Source: Burkholderia guangdongensis (GTDB lineage Bacteria > Pseudomonadota > Gammaproteobacteria > Burkholderiales > Burkholderiaceae). From it: a stretch of DNA of 64,000 bases. The notes beneath the pieces were generated by a model that was given only the letters and a program-made list of their open reading frames with translations, did not search any database and was not told where the DNA came from. Location: positions 533,811-597,810 of the forward strand of contig NZ_JACBNX010000001.1 of NCBI RefSeq assembly GCF_013403875.1, written 5' to 3'. Shown one piece after another: positions 1-6,974 of the stretch. A program made the position numbers and the translations under genes. The stretch's first letter is position 1; every line of letters starts with the position of its first letter.

Positions 1-633
1 CCGACGCTGTGGCTGACGCTCGACAGCATGGTCTGGTCGACGCTGTTCGGGATGGGGATCGGGATCGCGTCGGCGGTGTGGCGCAACCGCTGGCCGGACC
101 GGATCGGGATGACGCTCGCGGTGTCCGGCATCTCGTTTCCCGCGTTCGCGCTCGGGATGCTGCTGATGGAGATCTTCTCGGTGAAGCTCGGCTGGCTGCC
201 GGTCGTGCCGGACGGCACGTGGAAGAGCTACGTGCTGCCGTCGCTGACGCTCGGCGCGGCGGTGGCCGCGGTGATGGCGCGCTTCACGCGCGCGTCGTTC
301 GTCGAGGTGCTGAACGAGGATTTCGTGCGCACCGCGCGCGCGAAGGGCGTGCACGAGCCGATGGTCGTGCTCAAGCACTGCCTGCGCAACGCGATGATCC
401 CCGTCGTGACGATGATGGGGCTGCAGTTCGGCTTCCTGCTCGGCGGCTCGATCGTCGTCGAGGCGGTGTTCAACTGGCCGGGGCTCGGGCGCCTGCTCGT
501 CGATTCGGTGACGATGCGCGACTACCCGGTGATCCAGGCGATCGTGCTGCTGTTCTCGCTCGAGTTCGTGCTGATCAACCTGATCGTCGACGTGCTGTAC
601 GCGGTGATCAACCCGACCATCCGTTTCAAGTGA
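1..633 (+). CDS. Peptide ABC transporter permease, DppB/GsiC type (5' end cut by window)
   Basis: The reading frame is open from base 1, so the N-terminus lies outside the window; about 210 residues are visible. It has hydrophobic segments and the binding-protein-dependent permease signature (EAA loop) near [10 protein letters not shown], where the ATPase docks. The C-terminus NPTIRFK is typical of the DppB/GsiC permeases that import di- and oligopeptides across the inner membrane. It pairs with the second permease that starts 80 bases downstream. Peptidase genes follow in the same direction, so the imported substrate is probably peptide. Whether the true substrate is dipeptide, glutathione or D-amino-acid peptide cannot be told from the permease. 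Confidence 0.9.
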   Translation, partial: PTLWLTLDSMVWSTLFGMGIGIASAVWRNRWPDRIGMTLAVSGISFPAFALGMLLMEIFSVKLGWLPVVPDGTWKSYVLPSLTLGAAVAAVMARFTRASFVEVLNEDFVRTARAKGVHEPMVVLKHCLRNAMIPVVTMMGLQFGFLLGGSIVVEAVFNWPGLGRLLVDSVTMRDYPVIQAIVLLFSLEFVLINLIVDVLYAVINPTIRFK

Positions 634-635
634 AA

Positions 636-695
636 TTTCCAGTGACGTTTTCCGCGCAGTTTTCAGTGCAGTTTTCAGCGCAGTTTTCAGTGAAC
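636..695 (+). repeat. Five tandem 12-bp units between the two permease genes
   Basis: Starting at 636, 648, 660, 672 and 684, five consecutive 12-bp units follow the pattern TTTTCAGTGCAG. The middle ones are nearly identical and the outer ones diverged. The array fills most of the gap between the stop of the first permease and the start of the second at 713. Confidence 0.8.
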
Positions 696-712
696 GTGAC
701 AAAGAGGCCCGC

Positions 713-1612
713 ATGAACGCGACCGTTCCTTCCGCGCCCGCCGCTCCGCCCGCATCGGCGCCGATCCGCACGCCGTGGCGCGAATTCTGGCGCAAGTTCC
801 GCAAGCAGCACGTCGCGCTCGTCGCGGCCGCGTTCGTGGTCGTGCTCGTCGTGCTCGCGTTCGTCGGCCCGCACATCGTGCCGTACGACCCGGAGAACTA
901 TTTCGACTACGACGCGCTGAACGCGCCGCCGTCGGCCGCGCACTGGTTCGGCGTCGACGCGCTCGGCCGCGACATCTTCAGCCGGATCGTCGCCGGCACG
1001 CGGATCTCGCTCGCGGCCGGCTTCTTCTCGGTCGCGCTCGGCGCGCTGATCGGCACGTTCTTCGGGCTGCTCGCCGGCTACTACGAAGGCTGGTGGGACC
1101 GGATCACGATGCGCATCGCCGACGTGCTGTTCGCGTTCCCCGGGATCCTGCTCGCGATCGGCGTCGTCGCGATCCTCGGCAACGGGATGATCAACGTGAT
1201 CTGCGCGGTCGCGATCTTCAGCATTCCGGCGTTCGCGCGGCTCGTGCGCGGCAACACGCTGTCGCTGAAGCACATGACCTATGTCGAGGCCGCGCGCAGC
1301 ATCGGCGCGTCCGACTGGACGATCCTCACGCGGCACATTCTGCCGGGCACGGTGTCGTCGATCGTCGTGTACTTCACGATGCGGATCGGCACGTCGATCA
1401 TCACCGCCGCGAGCCTGTCGTTCCTGGGCCTCGGCGCGCAGCCGCCGACGCCCGAGTGGGGCGCGATGCTGAACGAGGCGCGCGCGGACATGGTGACCGC
1501 GCCGCATATCGCGATCTTCCCGAGCCTCGCGATCTTCCTGACCGTGCTCGCGTTCAACCTGCTCGGCGACGGGCTGCGCGACGCGCTCGACCCGAAGCTG
1601 GAGCGGCGCTGA
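713..1612 (+). CDS. Peptide ABC transporter permease, DppC/GsiD type
   Basis: A protein of 299 residues. The N-terminal cytoplasmic stretch contains [11 protein letters not shown], followed by a first membrane segment around residues 35-58 and the conserved motif [10 protein letters not shown] near residue 85, characteristic of DppC/GsiD permeases. The EAA loop is visible around [11 protein letters not shown]. The C-terminus [16 protein letters not shown] is the family ending. It should dimerise with the preceding permease. The stop codon overlaps the start of the next gene by one base (TGATG), so translation of permease and peptidase is probably coupled. Assignment to the family is firm; substrate is inferred only from the two peptidases downstream. 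Confidence 0.93.
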   Translation: MNATVPSAPAAPPASAPIRTPWREFWRKFRKQHVALVAAAFVVVLVVLAFVGPHIVPYDPENYFDYDALNAPPSAAHWFGVDALGRDIFSRIVAGTRISLAAGFFSVALGALIGTFFGLLAGYYEGWWDRITMRIADVLFAFPGILLAIGVVAILGNGMINVICAVAIFSIPAFARLVRGNTLSLKHMTYVEAARSIGASDWTILTRHILPGTVSSIVVYFTMRIGTSIITAASLSFLGLGAQPPTPEWGAMLNEARADMVTAPHIAIFPSLAIFLTVLAFNLLGDGLRDALDPKLERR

Positions 1613-2760
1613 TGACGGGCGCGACGTTCGACGCGGCGCTGCGCTGCGGCGCGCTGCCGGCCGGGCCGCGCGGCACGATCGCCGACGTGCCCGGCGTGAC
1701 GGTCGGGCACTGCACGCTCGACGACGGGCCGGTGCAGACCGGCGTGACGGTCGTGAAGCCGCATCCGGGCGACGTGTATCGCAGCAAGGTGCCGGCCGGC
1801 GCGGCGGTGATCAACGGTTTCGGCAAGAGCGTCGGGCTCGTGCAGGTCGACGAGCTCGGCGTGCTCGACACGCCGATCGCGCTGACGAACACGTTCGCGG
1901 TCGGCGCGATCGGCGAGGCGCAGATTCGCGCGGCGATCGCCGCGAATCCGTCGATCGGCCGCGACTGGCCGACCGTGAATCCGCTCGTGTTCGAGTGCAA
2001 CGACGGCTATCTGAACGACCTCCACGCGTTCGCGGCGACCGCCGATCATTACGCGGCCGCGCTGCGCGACGCGTCGCGCGACGTCGTGCGCGGCGCGGTC
2101 GGCGCCGGGCGCGGGATGTCGTGCTTCGACCTGAAGGGCGGGATCGGCTCGGCGTCGCGCGTCGCGGTCGCGGCGGGGCGGCCATATACGGTCGGCACGC
2201 TCGTGCTCGCGAACTTCGGACGGCTGCCGATGCTGACGCTCGGCGGCGTGCCGGTCGGGCGGATGGTCGCCGGACGCGACGCTGCTTCGGCCGCGGCGGC
2301 TGCCTTGGCTGCTTCGACTGCTTCGACTGCTTCGACTGCTTCGACTGCCTCGGCGGTGGTTGCGCCGCCGCCCGAGCAGGGCTCGATCATCATGCTGCTG
2401 GCGACCGACGCGCCGCTCGACGCGCGCCAGCTTGCCCGGCTCGCACGCCGCGCGGCGGCGGGGCTCGCGCGCACCGGGTCGGTGTATGGCCACGGCAGCG
2501 GTGACATCGCGCTCGCGTTCTCGACCGCGTACACGATTGCACACGACGCGCGCACCGTCGCGTTGTCCGCGCTGCTCGCGGACGCGACGCTCGATCCGCT
2601 GTTCCAGGCGGCGGCCGACGGCGTCGAGCAGGCGATCGTCGACGCGTTGATGTCCGCCGTCACGGTCGCGGGCCGCGACGGCCACGTGCGCCGCGCGCTG
2701 CGCGACGCGATCCCCGATCTCGACCGCGTTCTCGCGGAAGGCTCTCCCTCTCGCCCATGA
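1612..2760 (+). CDS. P1 family (DmpA-like) self-cleaving aminopeptidase
   Basis: This 382-residue protein matches the DmpA/L-aminopeptidase D-Ala-esterase family of N-terminal-nucleophile hydrolases. These are made as one chain and self-cleaved before a serine that becomes the catalytic nucleophile. The likely site is Gly257-Ser258 in the sequence QGSIIMLLATDAPL. Early family signatures include GVTVGHCTL and GAGRGMSCFDLKGGIGS. Just before the cleavage site lies a low-complexity linker with ASTASTASTAST at residues 234-245, encoded by a perfect 9-bp tandem repeat. Translation probably couples to the permease upstream (overlapping stop/start) and to the DppA-like gene downstream (4-base ATGA overlap). 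The expected role is cytoplasmic trimming of imported peptides, possibly with D-residues or beta-peptides; that is inference. Confidence 0.92.
   Translation: MTGATFDAALRCGALPAGPRGTIADVPGVTVGHCTLDDGPVQTGVTVVKPHPGDVYRSKVPAGAAVINGFGKSVGLVQVDELGVLDTPIALTNTFAVGAIGEAQIRAAIAANPSIGRDWPTVNPLVFECNDGYLNDLHAFAATADHYAAALRDASRDVVRGAVGAGRGMSCFDLKGGIGSASRVAVAAGRPYTVGTLVLANFGRLPMLTLGGVPVGRMVAGRDAASAAAAALAASTASTASTASTASAVVAPPPEQGSIIMLLATDAPLDARQLARLARRAAAGLARTGSVYGHGSGDIALAFSTAYTIAHDARTVALSALLADATLDPLFQAAADGVEQAIVDALMSAVTVAGRDGHVRRALRDAIPDLDRVLAEGSPSRP
2311..2346 (+). repeat. Perfect 9-bp tandem repeat (four units) inside the DmpA-like gene
   Basis: Four exact copies of GCTTCGACT run from 2311 to 2346, in frame, each encoding Ala-Ser-Thr. 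Partial units lie on either side. It sits 33 bases before the Gly257 codon of the predicted autocleavage site. Confidence 0.95.
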
Positions 2761-3584
2761 AAATCCTCATCTCGACCGACATCGAAGGCGTCGCCGGCGT
2801 GTTTGCCGCCGAGCAGGTGCGCGCCGGCAATCCCGAGTACGAGCGCGCGCGGCGCTGGATGACCGCCGAGGCGAACGCGGCGATCGAAGGCGCGTTCGCG
2901 GGCGGCGCGCAGGCGGTCTGGGTCAACGATTCGCACGGCGGCTTCCGGAACCTGCTGCCCGACGCGCTCGACGCGCGCGCGCGCGTGATTCTCGGCAAGC
3001 CGCGCGTGCTCGGGATGATGGCGGGGCTCGAAGCGCGGCCCGATCTGGTGTTCATGATCGGCTACCACGCGAAGTCGCAGACGCGCGGCGTGCTCGCCCA
3101 CACGATCAACAGCAGCGCGTTCACGCAGGTCTGGCTGAACGGCGTCGAAGTCGGCGAGGCGGGGCTCTACGGCGCGCTCGCGCGCGAGCATGGCGCGCAC
3201 GTCGCGCTCGCGTCCGGCGACGACGTGTTCGCGCAGGAGACGCGGCCGCTTTTCCCGGACGCGCATTTCGAGACGGTGAAGACGGCCGGCGGCGCATCGA
3301 CCGGCGACACGCTGACGCCGGCGGCCGCGTGCGCGCGGATCCTGGCGGCCGCGCGCGAGACGGTCGAGCGCGCGTGGGCGGCTGGTATGCGTGCGGAGTC
3401 GCACCGGCCGGCGCCCGCGACCTGCACGCTGCGCGTGCAGACGGCCGCGTTCGCGGACCTGTTCGCGGTGCTGCCGACGCTCGAGCGCGTCGATGCGGTC
3501 ACGCTGCGTTTCGGCGGGGAGTCGGTCGAGTACGTGGTGCGCACGCTGAACAGCCTGTCGGCGATGTCGTTCATGCTGCGGTGA
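2757..3584 (+). CDS. M55 family D-aminopeptidase (DppA-like)
   Basis: The protein has 275 residues and the M55 signature STDIEG at its N-terminus. The zinc ligands known for the Bacillus DppA decamer are visible as D8, E10, H60 (in NDSHGG), H104 (in GYHAK) and an acidic residue at E134 (in GVEVGEAG). DppA enzymes release N-terminal D-amino acids from D-Ala peptides. The start overlaps the preceding stop by four bases. Together with the two permeases and the DmpA homologue it makes a peptide import-and-digestion operon. The presence of two enzymes that tolerate D-residues suggests cell-wall-derived or other D-containing peptides as food, which is inference. Confidence 0.94.
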   Translation: MKILISTDIEGVAGVFAAEQVRAGNPEYERARRWMTAEANAAIEGAFAGGAQAVWVNDSHGGFRNLLPDALDARARVILGKPRVLGMMAGLEARPDLVFMIGYHAKSQTRGVLAHTINSSAFTQVWLNGVEVGEAGLYGALAREHGAHVALASGDDVFAQETRPLFPDAHFETVKTAGGASTGDTLTPAAACARILAAARETVERAWAAGMRAESHRPAPATCTLRVQTAAFADLFAVLPTLERVDAVTLRFGGESVEYVVRTLNSLSAMSFMLR

Positions 3585-3606
3585 CGGGCGTCGTATGCGA
3601 CGGCAC

Positions 3607-3645
3607 AAAAAAAATGCGCGCTGCCGAATCGCTTGGCTAGCGCGC
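3607..3645 (-). terminator. Possible leftward intrinsic terminator for pcaHG
   Basis: Arms GCGCGCT (3616-3622) and AGCGCGC (3639-3645) flank a 16-base loop, and eight A residues at 3607-3614 read as eight U on the minus strand. That is the right order for leftward transcription coming from pcaG, about 270 bases beyond its stop. Confidence 0.5.
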
Positions 3646-3886
3646 TGAAAGGCACTCGGTTCGGCGACGGCACGCGGACCGGTAGGGTTCCCGCTGCCGG
3701 CGTCAATTGATTCTCTGCGTGATTCAATGTGAAGGATTGGCCGCGTTTAGCATAGGCGAATGCGTATAAAAAGCAAGAGAAACATCTGGTACGAACGGCC
3801 GTGAAGGGACGTAAACAAGAACGTAAACGACCGCGCGCGACTCAGCCGAAGCCGTCGTCGCGCGCAATGAGAGACTGAAGCGGGGA

Positions 3887-3912
3887 CGGAAGCCGGCAGG
3901 CGCCGGCTTCCG
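3887..3912 (-). terminator. Strong hairpin just downstream of pcaG
   Basis: A perfect 10-bp stem, CGGAAGCCGG (3887-3896) with CCGGCTTCCG (3903-3912), closes a 6-base loop one base beyond the pcaG stop. No clear U-run follows on the minus strand, so it may be an mRNA 3'-end stabiliser rather than a full intrinsic terminator. Confidence 0.55.
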
Positions 3913-3913
3913 G

Positions 3914-4507
3914 TCACACGTCGAAGAACACCGTTTCGTCCGCGCCCTGCATCCGGATGTCGAAGCGGTAGATCGGGCGGGCGCCCGCCTGCGCGACGCG
4001 CTTCGCGACGAGCGTCGCGCGACGCTCGGCCGGCACCGCGTTCAGCACCGGATCGGCCGCGTTCGCGGCGGCTTCGTCGTCGAAGTACACGCGCGTGAAC
4101 GCATGCGAGAGAATCCCGCGCAGCATCACCGTCACGTTGACGTGCGGCGCGTCTTCCGGCGAAATCTTGCCGGGCTTGACCGTCTCGACGACGAAGCGCT
4201 GCTGCGCGTCGGTGCCGGTACCCACGCGGGCGAAGCCGTTGAAGCCGGTTTTCGCGATCTCGTCGCGCGAGGCCGGATAGTGGCCCGTGCTGTCGGCTTG
4301 CGTGAACTCGAGCACCGCGTCGCCGACGACCTGGCCGTCGCCGTCGAACACCTGACCGATGATCAGCACGTGCTCGCCGGCCGCTTCGGGCGCCGCGATC
4401 GTCGGCGAAAACAGGCTCTTCAGATCGTAGTTGTACTGCTGCGGGCAGAGGCCGTACGCGAAGTACGGGCCGACCGTCTGCGAGGGGGTTTGTTTCAGCG
4501 TCGTCAT
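3914..4507 (-). CDS. pcaG: Protocatechuate 3,4-dioxygenase, alpha subunit
   Basis: The 197-residue protein starts MTTLKQTPSQTVGPYFAYGL, matching the TPSQTVGPYF opening of intradiol dioxygenase alpha chains. It has the intradiol beta-sandwich segment around GDGQVVGDAVLEFTQAD and DAPHVNVTVMLRGIL near residue 130. The alpha chain lacks the iron ligands that the beta chain supplies. The alpha-beta complex opens protocatechuate to 3-carboxy-cis,cis-muconate in the beta-ketoadipate pathway in the cytoplasm. It begins three bases after the pcaH stop, so the two subunits are certainly cotranscribed. No other pca genes lie nearby, so the rest of the pathway must be elsewhere. Confidence 0.96.
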   Translation of the reverse strand: MTTLKQTPSQTVGPYFAYGLCPQQYNYDLKSLFSPTIAAPEAAGEHVLIIGQVFDGDGQVVGDAVLEFTQADSTGHYPASRDEIAKTGFNGFARVGTGTDAQQRFVVETVKPGKISPEDAPHVNVTVMLRGILSHAFTRVYFDDEAAANAADPVLNAVPAERRATLVAKRVAQAGARPIYRFDIRMQGADETVFFDV

Positions 4508-4510
4508 CGC

Positions 4511-5218
4511 TCAGCGCTCCATCGGGGTGGCGTCGCGGCCGCGCAGCACGATGTCGAATTCGTAGCCGAGCGCGTAGCCTTCTTCGGTAATGTCCATCGA
4601 GAAGCGCGAGATCAGGCGATCGCGCGCTTGTTCAGGCGTGCCCTGGAAGATCGGGTCGTAGGCGAGCAGCGGATCGCCCGGGAAGTACATCTGCGTGACG
4701 AGGCGCGAGCCGAAATAGTCGCCGAACAGCGAGAAATGGATGTGGTTCGGGCGCCACGCGTTCGGATGGTTGCCCCACGGATACGCGCCGGGCTTGATCG
4801 TCAGAAAGCGATAGCGGCCTTCGCCGTCGGTGATGCAGCGGCCCGCGCCGAGGAAATTCGGGTCGAGCGGCGCGTCGTGCTGGTCGGTCTTGTGCACGTA
4901 GCGGCCCGCGGCGTTCGCCTGCCAGACCTCGACGAGCGTGTTGCGCACCGGCTTGCCGCCTTCGTCGAGCACGCGGCCCGTGACGACGATGCGCTCGCCG
5001 AGCGGCTCGCCGTTCTTCACCGCGTTCTTCGTCAGGTCGTGATCGAGCGCGCCGAGATCGTCGGTGCCGTAGACGGGCACGTACTGATCGCGCAGCTTTT
5101 CCTTCAGCGGAATCAGCGGCTTCGTCGGGCCGCGCTTCACGGACGAACGGTAGTCGGGATGGATGTAGGCCGGGTGCGACGGCCAGTCGCGCGGCGTGAG
5201 GATCGTGGGCGAATCCAT
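4511..5218 (-). CDS. pcaH: Protocatechuate 3,4-dioxygenase, beta subunit
   Basis: The 235-residue beta chain carries the non-haem Fe(III) centre. The four expected ligands are visible: Y107 in AGRYVHKTD, Y146 in PGAYPWGN, and H159 and H161 in RPNHIHF. The N-terminal segment DYRSSVKRGPTKPLIPL is typical of beta subunits and contacts the alpha chain. It is the first gene of the pcaHG pair. Its upstream region is shared with the divergent regulator pcaQ, so control by PcaQ is expected. Confidence 0.97.
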   Translation of the reverse strand: MDSPTILTPRDWPSHPAYIHPDYRSSVKRGPTKPLIPLKEKLRDQYVPVYGTDDLGALDHDLTKNAVKNGEPLGERIVVTGRVLDEGGKPVRNTLVEVWQANAAGRYVHKTDQHDAPLDPNFLGAGRCITDGEGRYRFLTIKPGAYPWGNHPNAWRPNHIHFSLFGDYFGSRLVTQMYFPGDPLLAYDPIFQGTPEQARDRLISRFSMDITEEGYALGYEFDIVLRGRDATPMER

Positions 5219-5276
5219 TCAGTGTCTCCTCGTGGTGTCCGGGATCGGATGAACAGCACTTTAGACAATCCGGAAA

Positions 5277-5330
5277 GTTATGCAAAATGATGTTTTATCG
5301 CGAATCGTATAACGGACCGTTATGCAAAAT
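5277..5330. promoter_or_regulatory. pcaH-pcaQ operator region: palindrome plus 12-bp direct repeats
   Basis: A palindrome ATAACGG-A-CCGTTAT spans 5309-5323 and includes the first two bases of the pcaQ start codon. It has the inverted ATAAC...GTTAT form expected of a LysR-type site, and known PcaQ boxes in rhizobia look similar (ATAACC and GGTTAA arms). The 12-mer GTTATGCAAAAT occurs exactly twice, at 5277-5288 and 5319-5330, 42 bases apart (four helical turns). Both could be recognition and activation half-sites for PcaQ. Confidence 0.6.
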
Positions 5331-6311
5331 CGTATCCCCGACGGCCGGGTGAAATTCCGGCATCTGCAGTGCTTTCTGGCGGTCGCGCAGTTCGGCGCGG
5401 TGCAGAAGGCGGCCGAAAGCCTGTCGATCACGCAGCCGGCCGTGTCGAAGACGATCGCCGAGCTCGAGGCGATCCTCGGCGTGAAGCTGTTCGAGCGCGG
5501 CCGGCACGGCGCGCAGCCGACCCGCGAAGGGCAGCTGTTCATCCCGCATGCGAGTGCGTGCGTGCTCGCGCTGCGGCAGGGCGTCGGGCTGCTCGCGCAC
5601 GAGAGCGGCGGCGCGGCCGCGACGCTCGAGATCGGGATGCTGCCGACCGTCGCCGCGTCGCTCGCGCCGCCGGTGATGAAGGCGCTTGCCGCGCAATGGC
5701 CGCGCGTCGTCGTGCGGCTCGCGACCGCGTCGAACGCGGAGCTGCTCGAAAAGCTGAAAGCGGGCGCGATCGAATGTGCGATCGGGCGGCTGTCGGAGCC
5801 GGAGCGAATGGTCGGCCTCGCGTTCGAGCAGTTGTACAGCGAGCCGCTCGTCGCGGTCGTGCGCGCCGGGCATCCGCTGCTCGCGAGCGCCGCGCCGGCC
5901 GCCGAGCTTGCGCGGCATCCGGTGGTGCTGCCGCCTTACGGCACGATGATCCGCCAGTCGGCCGAGCAGCTGCTCGGCGCGTGCGGCGCGCCGCCGCTCG
6001 ATTCGTTCGTCGAGGTGCTGTCGGTGTCGGTCGCGCGCGCGCTCGCGCTGCAAAACGACGCGGTCTGGTTCGTGCCGCTTTATGCGGCCGAGGCCGATCT
6101 CGCGGATGGCGCGCTCGCGCGCGTGCCGCTGCCGGCCGCGAGCACCGACGAGCCGGTCGGGCTGATTCTGCGCACCGACGCGCAGCCGTCGCCGGTCGCG
6201 CGCACGCTGATCGACGCGGTCAGGGAGATTGCGCGGGAGAGGCTGGCTGGGCGCATGGCGAAGAAGGCAAGGGGGCGGCGGCGGACGATGCGTGAGTCGG
6301 GGGCCGAGTGA
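5322..6311 (+). CDS. pcaQ: LysR-type regulator of protocatechuate catabolism (PcaQ)
   Basis: A 329-residue LysR protein. The winged helix-turn-helix is near the N-terminus (RVKFRHLQCFLAVAQ, then KAAESLSITQPAVSKTI around residues 30-50), and the effector domain follows. The IKFRHLQ-like opening and its position opposite pcaHG point to PcaQ, which activates pca genes with beta-carboxy-cis,cis-muconate or related inducers. The ATG at 5322 is the only reasonable start; it lies inside an operator-like palindrome and has no purine-rich ribosome site upstream, so the message may be leaderless. The C-terminal tail after about residue 300 is Arg/Lys-rich (KKARGRRRTM) and longer than usual. Confidence 0.9.
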   Translation: MQNRIPDGRVKFRHLQCFLAVAQFGAVQKAAESLSITQPAVSKTIAELEAILGVKLFERGRHGAQPTREGQLFIPHASACVLALRQGVGLLAHESGGAAATLEIGMLPTVAASLAPPVMKALAAQWPRVVVRLATASNAELLEKLKAGAIECAIGRLSEPERMVGLAFEQLYSEPLVAVVRAGHPLLASAAPAAELARHPVVLPPYGTMIRQSAEQLLGACGAPPLDSFVEVLSVSVARALALQNDAVWFVPLYAAEADLADGALARVPLPAASTDEPVGLILRTDAQPSPVARTLIDAVREIARERLAGRMAKKARGRRRTMRESGAE

Positions 6312-6349
6312 GGGTAGCCATCACGTGCGTCAGGCTAAACTGATGAGTC

Positions 6350-6397
6350 CTTTTAATAGTGCTTTTAAGGGTGCTATTGAATGTGCTTTTAATCGTA
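6350..6397 (+). repeat. Four degenerate 12-bp tandem units before the toxin-antitoxin pair
   Basis: Units start at 6350, 6362, 6374 and 6386 with the pattern CTTTTAAnnGTG. The array forms an AT-rich island in GC-rich DNA and includes a possible -35 region for the downstream operon (-10 candidate TAGAAT at 6409-6414). It has the same 12-bp period as the array at 636-695. Confidence 0.7.
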
Positions 6398-6441
6398 CTG
6401 AAATGGAGTAGAATAGCCGCCTGATCGATGAAGGAGTCGCC

Positions 6442-6690
6442 ATGCCGCATAGAATCCTTGCCAATGTCACCGCGAGCGTTTCCGAGCTGAAAAAGAACCC
6501 GATGGGGACGGTTGCGGCGGGAGACGGTTTTCCGGTGGCGATCCTGAACCGGAACGAGCCGGCCTTCTACTGCGTGCCGGCGAAGGCGTGGGAGGCGCTG
6601 CTCGAACGCCTCGAAGACATCGAAGACAACGTGATTGCCGATACGCGAGCGGGCGAGAAGGTCGTGAAGGTCAGCCCGGATGCGCTTTGA
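6442..6690 (+). CDS. Antitoxin, Phd/YefM (StbD-like) family
   Basis: The 82-residue protein opens RILANVTASVSELKKNP, the typical N-terminal DNA-binding segment of Phd/YefM/StbD antitoxins, followed by PVAILNRNEPAFYCVPAKAWE. These proteins dimerise, bind their own promoter and neutralise the partner toxin through the C-terminal tail (residues about 55-82). A good ribosome site (AAGGAG, 6430-6435) lies six bases before the ATG. The gene overlaps the toxin start by 11 bases. The AT-rich promoter with 12-bp repeats just upstream is the natural place for autoregulation. Confidence 0.9.
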   Translation: MPHRILANVTASVSELKKNPMGTVAAGDGFPVAILNRNEPAFYCVPAKAWEALLERLEDIEDNVIADTRAGEKVVKVSPDAL

Positions 6691-6961
6691 ACTCGGTTTT
6701 CTCGAATCGGCGCTGAAAGAGTGGAAGAAGCTCGACCGCCCCGTTCGGGACCAGTTCAAGGCCAAACTGCTCGAACGCCTCGACCATCCGCGCGTGCCTG
6801 CGGCCAAGCTCCACGGGCATGCCGACCGCTACAAAATCAAGTTGCGCAGTAGCGGATTTCGTCTTGTCTACGAGGTTCGCGACGCGGAGGTGATCGTCAT
6901 CGTCGTCGCGGTCGGCCGGCGCGACCGCGACGCGGTCTATCTCGCCGCCGCAAAGCGCTAG
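6680..6961 (+). CDS. Toxin, RelE/ParE superfamily (StbE-like)
   Basis: The 93-residue protein begins MRFELGFLESALKEWKKLD, the family opening (position-specific phenylalanine, KEWKKL helix). It ends with the conserved beta-strand cluster KIKLRSSGFRLVYEVRD then IVVAVGRRDRDAVY. RelE members cut mRNA in the ribosomal A site; the residues seen (K, R57-region arginines and R81 area) are those expected, but catalysis is inferred from family. It overlaps its antitoxin by 11 bases, ensuring coupled translation. It converges on the helicase gene with only 13 bases between stops. Confidence 0.9.
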   Translation: MRFELGFLESALKEWKKLDRPVRDQFKAKLLERLDHPRVPAAKLHGHADRYKIKLRSSGFRLVYEVRDAEVIVIVVAVGRRDRDAVYLAAAKR

Positions 6962-6974
6962 CTGCCCGGGACAC

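Larger units (their letters stand above)
3585..3913. other. Gene-free gap between dppA-like and pcaG ends
   Basis: This convergent gap carries no convincing gene. It holds two hairpins annotated separately (3607-3645, 3887-3912), a further inverted pair GCGCGCGAC (3833-3841) / GTCGCGCGC (3857-3865), and two close copies of ACGTAAAC near 3809-3828. It is noticeably richer in A and T around 3700-3790 than the flanking genes. Confidence 0.6.

Noticed and set aside
5322..5349. Later start for pcaQ (GTG at 5352, near VKFRHL)
   Set aside because: It would remove the residues that precede the conserved helix-turn-helix, so the ATG is kept despite the absent ribosome site.
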